DNA of 64,000 bases from Agelas oroides. Its lineage: Eukaryota > Porifera > Demospongiae > Agelasida > Agelasidae. The notes below the pieces were generated by a model. It made no database searches. It was not told where the DNA came from and saw nothing but the letters and a program-made list of their open reading frames with translations. Shown one piece after another: positions 56,974-64,000 of the stretch. Every line of letters starts with the position of its first letter. Positions within the stretch are counted from its first letter, which is position 1. The stretch covers positions 7,045,127 through 7,109,126 of the forward strand of contig OX422185.1 in assembly GCA_949130485.1 (NCBI GenBank), written 5' to 3'. A program made the translations under genes and the position numbers.

Positions 56974-58019
56974 AAGGGGTAGTCACTTATATGTCGCCTA
57001 TAGAAGCGTTTGCGACCGCGATCAAGTTTTTTGATCAGCAAAAAGTGTGCTTGATCACTTGATCGTTCCCTTCTGAGGCTCTTGATCGCTTGATTTCCAA
57101 GGGTCAAAGGTCAAAGTGCAGCCGCGCATTCTTGATTGTTGATTTTTAGCAGTTCGGAGGTAACCTTGATCCCTTGATCGGCCCCCCAAAAGGGCTTTGA
57201 TCGCTTGATTCTATTTTGATCCCGGTCAAAAAATTCACAGCTTGTCTACAGGAGGGGCTCATTCACAAGTGGAAGCAAGCATTACTAGCCCCACCTCTCC
57301 CCCCTTATGTTGCTAAACAACTCACAGCTCTGATACGATCGCAAGACCTGGGCCTACCCAATTAATGAGTGCAGTCTTGGCCACTGTGGCCTTTCTGCTG
57401 CTTCTAGACACAAGCTTGCATTCACAAGCAGGGATTACGCACTACACACAGCTACTGACACTACAGCACTCTACTAAACTCCTTTTTTTTTTTTAAGTCG
57501 ATCTAAGCTTATCTTCAAAGTTCCGACCACCACATGAGGGGTTCCGCCAGGCCACATCTTAACTAACTTAATTATAAACTGATTATTGGATGCCAATGCC
57601 AACAGGAATGGGGAAAATCCCCAATTTTACGGATAGTGAACGGTTGAAGACTCCCAAAACTGACTGTGCGGTAAAAGTTTAACAAGACAAAGAATTCTAT
57701 CAGCTTGGATTCCAGGTTTGTTGACCTTGGAAGTACAGGGTTCTCTGCCACCTTAAAGCGTTGGTGACTGGATCAAGATTTTTGATGGGCAAAAAGTGTG
57801 CTTGATTGCTTGATCGTTCCCTTCTGAAGCTCTTGATCGCTTGATTTTTAGCAGGTCAAAGGTAAAATTGGAATGGCACGTTCTTGATCCTTTGATTTTC
57901 CCTGTTTGGAGGTTACCTTGATCTCTTGATTGGCTTGCAATAAAGGCTTTGATTGCTTGTTTCAATTTTGATATCGGTCACAAACGCTTCTACAAGGGAC
58001 ATATAAGTGACTACCCCTT
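56974..58019. mobile_element. TIR element rich in TTGATCGCTTGAT, carrying an exon copy
   Basis: Ends AAGGGGTAGTCACTTATATG and TATAAGTGACTACCCCTT are inverted, with GAAGCGTTTG / CAAACGCTTC further in. Two arrays of TTGATCGCTTGAT / TTGATCGTTCCCTTCTGA words (57017-57235 and 57765-57980) run in the same direction. Between them lies a ~430-bp copy of 58800-59210. Confidence 0.75.
57330..57760 (+). pseudogene. Decayed copy of a SAMD3-like upstream exon
   Basis: Shares CGATCGCAAGACCTGGGCCT, TTAAGTCGATCTAAGCTTAT and the coding stretch ATGGGGAAAATC .. ATCAGCTTGGATTCC with 58800-59210. One-base insertions (AAAATCCCCAATTT, GTTTAACAAG, AAGAATTCT) break the frame, while the 58.8-59.2 kb copy is open. Confidence 0.75.
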
Positions 58020-59632
58020 GTGGTAAGGACCAATGAGATTGCGAGATCTGTAATTATTATGAGCAATTCCCTTACAACAGTAAAAATTATTATCTGTACT
58101 TGAGTATCCGTACCTTTGTTGAGCAGGTTTGGCATAACATGTTTTGAGCGTTACTAGGTGACACTAGTTGTAAAAATATACGCTATCCCAGGAAATTCGA
58201 CTTGGCTCACCGGACTGTTTCTCCTCATGAGAGGATGGGATCTGGGGGAAAGACTACGTGTTCTGAACAGGCAGGCCAGGACTTCTGTTACAACGCCACG
58301 CAGTGTTCCAAAAAATTAACACACCAAGAAATTCTTGGTGTTAGGCACAAGACAATGATTTTGCCCCCCCTCCCTATGACAGTCTAGTATATGACACTAA
58401 ATTCACATGCTAGTTTCTAGTTCATGAGGCCTTACCAGTTTATAATCCGTGATTTGACAGCATTTCAACTGGATGTTCCATTTGTTCTCAGGGCATAAAA
58501 GAAGAAAGGGTGTAAATGCCTGAGCTCAACTGAGAGACCAACCTTTTGATAGTTGGAGCATGTTTACCTTGTAAACGCTAATGACGAGCAAGATTTCAGA
58601 ACTTGGTACAAAACTGCTGGTAAGTGTCTACTACTTATTACAGAGAGATGATTTGGTTGTGTACACATAGCACTAATGACTGATTTCATGTTTTTATGCA
58701 AAATTATGTACATGAAATTAATGACATAAATGCAACCCACTGAGCGAAAACTGGGCACATCCCGCGAAGTACCGGGCCACGATCACCTACTAGGCTTGGC
58801 ATACGATCGCAAGACCTGGGCCTGCCCAATGAGTACAGTCTTGGCACTTCGCCTGCCCAATGAGTACAGTCTTGGCACTTCGCACTACTCACAGCTACCG
58901 ACACTACAGCACTCTACTAAACTCCTTCTTTTTTTCTTTTTTTTAAGTCGATCTAAGCTTATCTTCAAAGTTCCGACCACCACATGAGGGGTTCCGCCAG
59001 GCCACATCTTAACTAACTTAATTATAAACTGATTATTGGATGTCAATGCCGACAGGAAATGGGGAAAATCAATTTTACGGACAGTGAACGGATGAAGACT
59101 CCCAAAACGGACTGTGCGCTAAAAGTTTACAAAGACAAAGATTCTATCAGCTTGGATTCCAGGTTTGTTGACCTTGAAAACACAGGGTTCCCTGCCACCT
59201 TAAGTATTGCGTATATTGCGCGTCCGCGCTACATAAGACTCTCCGATGTAGGTTCTTAACAACTGACATTATTTACACAGACCAAGACATTGATGGAAAG
59301 GCCGTTTTGGACATGATTGAGGATCTGTCTGAGTTTAAAGAAGTCCTCCCAAAGGCTGGAGATCGGCTGGCTGTGAAAAGGGTTGTGGAGAGGCTTCAAA
59401 AGGCAGAAAAGGTATTTTTAAGGTTACGGGATATAGTTTTTGCCAAGCCCAAGTTTTATCTTGGTTATCTTGAGTTCTGGGGTTCGTCCTCTGTATGTAC
59501 ATGTATATATTTCACTTCAAATGAAGTTGGTTTTTCCCCCCTCAAGAGTGCATAAGAACGGGCGGCTTGAGTAAGAGCGTGTAGTTCGGTATAATACAAC
59601 TAGTATAGCTACAATATTTATATAAAAAGTGT

Positions 59633-59740
59633 AGTATTATTTTGAATTACCACACTTGTTGACCAATCAAATTAGTATTACACTTTTTTGACAGTAAAGT
59701 ATCAAAGAAGTGTAATACTGATCCGATTGGTTAATTCGAT
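59633..59740. repeat. Hairpin MITE in SAMD3-like intron
   Basis: ACCAATCAAATTAGTATTAC and its inverse GTAATACTGATCCGATTGGT flank a short centre. The outer parts (TTTTGAATTACC / GGTTAATTCGA) also pair. Confidence 0.65.
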
Positions 59741-60067
59741 TGCGTACTGTGCGCATGCGTCCTAATTTGAGTTAACTGGCTGGTTTTGGTGTGGGTGTGG
59801 CCCATCCTCGGGTTACAAGGGCAAGACTCTATTCATTGTTCACCTACACGCTCTTATCCGTGCCGCTCGTTTCTTATGCGTCCTCGTTTGTTTTTGTTTT
59901 TTTGTTTTTTGTTTTTTTTATAGTGTTAATGCTGACAGACTAGTTGTACAACAAAGGGCAGTCCCAATAGCACTCAGGCTAATATGAAGGGAACCCTTGC
60001 AAAATAAAACAAAAAACAATGATATGCACAATGATGAAGAAAACAAAAACAAACACTGATACACTAA

Positions 60068-60343
60068 TTACATGCCTAGATGCTGTTTAAGGCGACACTT
60101 AAAAATCTGAACAGATAAAGCATGAACTACATCATAAGGAAGGGAATTCCAAACTTTTACAGAACTACAAACAAAAGAAAACAAGAAAGAGTTAGTTATC
60201 GGCCCACAAGCACTGACGACTCTGTATGGACTTTGAACTGACGCGCGATTAGCACTGTCGAAAATCTGTTTATGAACCAAATATCCTACATCATGCTCTT
60301 CCTGAATATCATATGTCCTGTAGGTGGATGATGGTAAAAACAT
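60068..60343 (-). mobile_element. Non-LTR retrotransposon C-terminal fragment
   Basis: A 91-codon reverse frame ending NSFLFSFVCSSVKVWNSLPY .. ALSVQIFKCRLKQHL. The SF..SVKVWNSLP..V..A.S...FK..L pattern is the usual C-terminus of LINE ORF2. The rest of the LINE is absent. It lies in an intron of the SAMD3-like gene, and its 5' edge abuts a possible small exon (GTGGATGATGGTAAAAACAT). Confidence 0.65.
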
Positions 60344-60529
60344 TGCTGTGCTAAATGAGGTATTTATAGCTACCTTACATCATAATTATACTCCTCAGGG
60401 GAAGGGACCTGGGGACGTGGGTACAGCCACAACTGAACACAACTACAGTGCTCCAAAGCAAAGAGCAAAATTTTTCAAATTTTTCAAATTATATAGTAAA
60501 GCCCTCCTATCATCTTATTTACACATATA

Positions 60530-61690
60530 AACGGTGCAAATCATCGTTATTTGCACGTACACGGCCTGCGCTGCGAGTTTTAGCTTCTCTATATACTTGC
60601 CATACTTAAGAGCCGTTGTGACATCACAGATAATTTGTGATGTCACAGATATGCACTACGATGCTAAAAAACCATCAGCCAGCTAGAATTTATCATATTC
60701 GAACCGAGTATTAGCTAGAAATTCGGTTAACTAGGCTTCGTGGAAAACGTGGCAAGCTCAACTACAACCGGTTCTTCTCAGAGCCAACTCACAACTTCCT
60801 TGATCACCCAGCAACCAGGAAGTGAGTCCTGGGAGTCAAACAGTACTGCGCAATGCCAGCAACGTGCGCTCTACCACGAGAAACTGTAAGATTTCATACT
60901 CTGTACCTAGAGCCAGTCAACGCGGATCAATGAAGACAGCAGCCATACTGTTCACCTAGCCACGCATTGTGGTTAATGACATCATGAAAGGAACGCCCAC
61001 CCATGATACGGCACTAAAATGGCTGAAAGTTACTATTTCCACGCAAAAGCGCTCCCATACCTTCCAGGAAGGCTTTTTTTCTAAGAAAAGTACTTGAAAC
61101 AAAATATCTAAAAGCCATCTTTCAAGTAAATCCTGTTAACTCAGAGTTTTACAGTTATACTATGCTAAACACTTTTGCCTCTCAAAAATCAGTTTTTAGG
61201 GATTTTCCTGACAATGCTTGGGAGTGAACCCTGTTGACTACCCTCATAACAAACTTCCAAGTAAAGGCTACTTTCACACCACACCTGGACACTTAACTTC
61301 GAGAAACAGGGCTATACTATGCTAAACACTTTTTCTGAATGAGGTGACTTTTGGCAGCCATATTGACGAGGAGACATCACGTGACACTTAATTAAATTAG
61401 GGAAACATAACAAGTGTTGGGTCATTGCTTTTGTGTACTTTGTAAACACATTTGATGTGTGCGTCAAGCATTACAGCTAAAAGTTTCCAAAATTGAAAAA
61501 TTTGCTCTCTTGCTTTGGAGCATTGTATACATAGGACAATATAACAACTTAAAGTGTTGGTGATGATTACAGTGCACTAATGTAAAGAACATTTATTCAT
61601 GTCACTGTGACTTACTTGGTCTGAAGTCTGACAAATAATCTAGCAAAATTGTGCTTCTGTTAGCTACTCATCTGCCTTATTTTCGACCTC
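60530..61690. other. Long intron or intergenic, repeats only
   Basis: CTATACTATGCTAAACACTTTT occurs twice (about 61154 and 61312). No exon supported. Hairpin TGACATCACAGATAATTTGT / GATGTCACA at ~60619-60648. Confidence 0.4.
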
Positions 61691-63729
61691 TTACAGAAAG
61701 AAAGGAAGCGCAGGACTCCAGTGAGTCCTCCTCCTCCTAAAAGAAGATCACTTGATGAAGCTGACCTGAAAGTCCCTCCTGTATGTTAATTATAACAGGC
61801 TAGTAGTCTATGCAAGATACCTTAGGGATGTACAATTAGAGGTTTATACCTCAAGAAATCAGTTCATGAGACACATGACCAGAATGACAATCCTTAATAC
61901 TGATGACTGGAAAAAAAAAACATCGTCTGACTTTGGCCGCATGTTATCATGCAAGGTAGGATAGGGGAGGTGGGTAGGTGTGACCCTCCATGTGAGAGCA
62001 CATGGTGGATGTTGTGATGGGATGTAGAAAGGCCTTGGTTGGCACTGAGTAAGCCATTTCTCTCCTCCTTTGCACAAACAAGCTTACAAAATGCTCCTCT
62101 TAACTTGTAGGAGTTCCATTTCTGTCACTGTAGGCAGTTTTCAGTCAGAACAAGCATTCACTGGTCAGAAAGCTCTGGTTACTAACACTCACTAATGAGT
62201 GGGTGTGCTCTGAGTCACAAATCTTCACAAAATAGTTAAGAAACTTTGGCTCAAGTCTCCAGTGCTAGCTCCCAGCAGGTTGAAATACAGATCAAACAGG
62301 ATTATACATATTATGTGCACAGTGTGTCTTGACCAAATGTCACTTTTTTTTTTTTAGGAACCCATCTTCAACATTTCCAAGATACCGCTGCCCCACTTCA
62401 GCAAAAAAAACCAAGCAGCCATTGCAAGTGGGGACATTGTCCTGACACTTCCGAGGGCAGCATTTCTGAGAGAATGTGTTGATGCTACCAAGACCCATGG
62501 AAGAGCAGTATACTGCAATAACAATGGCATTGCTGAAACAGTACCCGAGCCTTAAGGATAGAGGCACTCACTATTGGGTAAGTAAAGTATGGGACATTTT
62601 CCAGTTAAGCATTCAGGTAACTAGGGGGGGAAGGGGGGTACATATCATAGCTAAAGCTGCAATTCTATGTATATTTTGTTAGAATGGAAGAGTATACCTT
62701 CTTGACATTCTCAGTCTTGTTTAGATAACTACTGTAAATGGATATTCCCCTCAAGGCTGATTGTCCCTTCAAGAGTTTAATACTTGTCAGTACGGAAAAT
62801 TTGTACAACAGGACAGAGATTTATTTAGTAATATAGTGGTGTGTGGAATTTGGGAGCACATGCACATGAAGCACCAGAAATAACAATTACCTTTACAGCA
62901 ACAAACCATGTTACAAGTAGTGTCTTACTATTACAGGAAACACTAGCTAAAAGGGCAGATCATGATGAGATATCACAACATTCGAAGAAAGAGCTCAGCT
63001 GCAAAGGAACAGAAGCTGAAAGGGTTCAAGCTGCCACCTGTGGTAGCTAAGCCCATGGAAAACATGGATGAGTGTGAGGAAACAATGAAAGAGGCAATTC
63101 AAGCACTATACAAGACTTATTCAATGGGAAGGCTTCTGTTGCAAGTGCAACCGTCCAGACGCTTCTAGAAGAAACAAGGCCACATAGAAATGTGTGGCTG
63201 CAAGAAGCGGTGTCAATTCATGCCATCATTAAGGAGTACCCGCCACTCCGTGTCCCAAAATGGGTAAGAATGCATATAAAAGTGGCTGGCTGACAGTTGC
63301 ATTCCATATAAATATACTGCTTTGAAATGTGCAGGTTTAAAGATTTGGCCTACCAGCTAGCTGCACATGCATATACTCTGTCCTTACAAGAACTCCTATA
63401 CGATAGCATTATATTGATCGAATTGATTATTATTTCCAACAGCTTATGTACGAGTTTCAGGAGGAGGTGGGGGAGCCAGTAAGCGAATTGTTCGAACACA
63501 ATTGGATCAAAGTGTGTTCGAAGCTGACTGGTAAAATGGGGAAACCCTCCTTCAAACATGAGTTGAATGTTCTAACCATCATCAAGAAAAACATTCTATT
63601 ATAAGCCCCCTCCAAAGGATGTGGTAGAGGTGACCCTTGTAAGTTATGTTCTAGCTAACTAGTTTAATGTAGAACATTGTAGGGCGAGCCTTAGCGAGCA
63701 TTGCAGAGCAATACTTCCCGCATTACCAG

Positions 63730-63808
63730 GCCTTCCTACCATCCAGTTTTTGATTGCTTGCAGCATTTTTGCATACTGTAGGCAATCAAAAACTGGACAG
63801 TGGGAAGG
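63730..63808. repeat. Hairpin, same family as ~10.0 kb
   Basis: CCTTCCTACCATCCAGTTTT.. (63731) is inverted as AAAACTGGACAGTGGGAAGG (ending 63808). The related fold-back at 10009-10070 shares CCAGTTTTTGAT and AACTGGAC.TGGGAAGG. Confidence 0.75.
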
Positions 63809-64000
63809 TGTGGGAACAAGGCTAGAGCAACATCGTTTGGCTAATTAAGGCTTCACCAGTTTTATTACTTGTTACCAGGTTACAGCATACAGGTCATTTA
63901 TGTCTGCAGCTAGCAGGGATAACGTCTGCCCTCCACTAACCTCTATTGACTCTCAACACACTGCCTTGCTTGTCATGCATAGTCCTTACACATTGTCGAA
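63809..64000. other. Window end, nothing recognised
   Basis: No gene or repeat identified in the last ~190 bp. Confidence 0.4.

Larger units (their letters stand above)
56822..58216. mobile_element. MITE family A ends enclosing a nested insertion
   Basis: Left TCAAATTTCTTGGGCTAAC region and right AATTCGACTTGGCTCACCGGAC are family A ends about 1.4 kb apart. The excess length is explained by the TIR element at 56974-58019 and its own cargo. Confidence 0.55.
58581..63604 (+). pseudogene. SAMD3-like gene with frameshifts
   Basis: Plus-strand exons: 58581-58619 (MTSKISELGTKLL); 59056-59205 (MGKINFTDSERMKTPKTDCA ..), joining in phase to 59281-59411, the C-terminal half of a SAM domain (DIDGKAVLDMIEDLSEFKEV, GDRLAVKRVVERLQ); 61697-61780, a nuclear-localisation-like stretch (KERKRRTPVSPPPPKRR); 62358-62577 (IPLPHFSKKNQAAI, then ALLKQYPSLKDRGTHYW); ~62940-63263 (YHNIRRKSSAAKEQKLKGFK, ETMKEAIQAL, TLLEETRPHRNVWLQEAV); 63443-63604 (LFEHNWIKVCSKLTGKMGK). 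The order resembles SAMD3-like proteins of animals. Frames slip inside 62358-62577 (between AAFLRECV and MLPRP) and near 63110, so as given it cannot make a full product. Either a pseudogene or assembly indels. The N-terminal half of SAM was not found. Confidence 0.5.

Overview
The window reads as nuclear DNA of an early-branching animal, most likely a demosponge. This is inference from three things: compact genes with many short introns, an intronless class C (GABA-B-like) receptor of the kind expanded in sponges, and a dense mix of TIR elements, LINE and Ty3/gypsy fragments and tRNA-derived repeats. Nothing prokaryotic is visible. Spliced genes below were assembled by hand from GT..AG sites, domain continuity and phase agreement. 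No transcript evidence was available.

Layout. 0-3 kb: a minus-strand MULE-type transposase (zinc fingers, DDE core, SWIM), cut by the window edge, with about 30 nonapeptide repeats at its N-terminus. 3-6.2 kb: a 20-exon minus-strand gene encoding a complete USP deubiquitinase domain followed in frame by a complete SENP/Ulp1 domain (629 aa). This is the most striking object here. It starts beside a tandem-repeat promoter with two NRF1-like palindromes and faces a plus-strand exon. 7.6-9.3 kb: transmembrane and tyrosine-motif tail exons of a minus-strand receptor. 9.8-12.2 kb: mobile-element remnants. 12.7-16 kb: a minus-strand GAREM-like adaptor (proline-rich, CABIT, SAM). 18-28.8 kb: a 5,391-bp segment with a broken Ty3/gypsy pol remnant and a MITE, present twice head to tail with no difference noticed. 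29-31 kb: a large inverted repeat running up to the start of an intact class C GPCR (31.1-33.4 kb).

33-51 kb is repeat country: a 520-bp tandem array, inverted MITE pairs, a Lys/Arg-rich repeat protein fragment, a 1.7-kb TIR element holding a near-perfect palindrome, a LINE tail and a PHD finger, a cluster of GCATGCAT tracts, a tRNA-like gene, and Crypton and FLYWCH fragments. 51-56 kb: a plus-strand multi-exon transposase-like gene (CACTA-like, broken). 56.8-58.2 kb: nested TIR elements carrying a decayed exon copy. 58.6-63.6 kb: a plus-strand SAMD3-like gene with frameshifts.

Functionally the host genes point to ubiquitin/SUMO removal, receptor-linked adaptor signalling (GAREM-like; a receptor tail with YxxP) and small-molecule sensing (class C GPCR). 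There is no operon-like logic linking them. The rest is shaped by transposition, fold-back duplication and tandem amplification.
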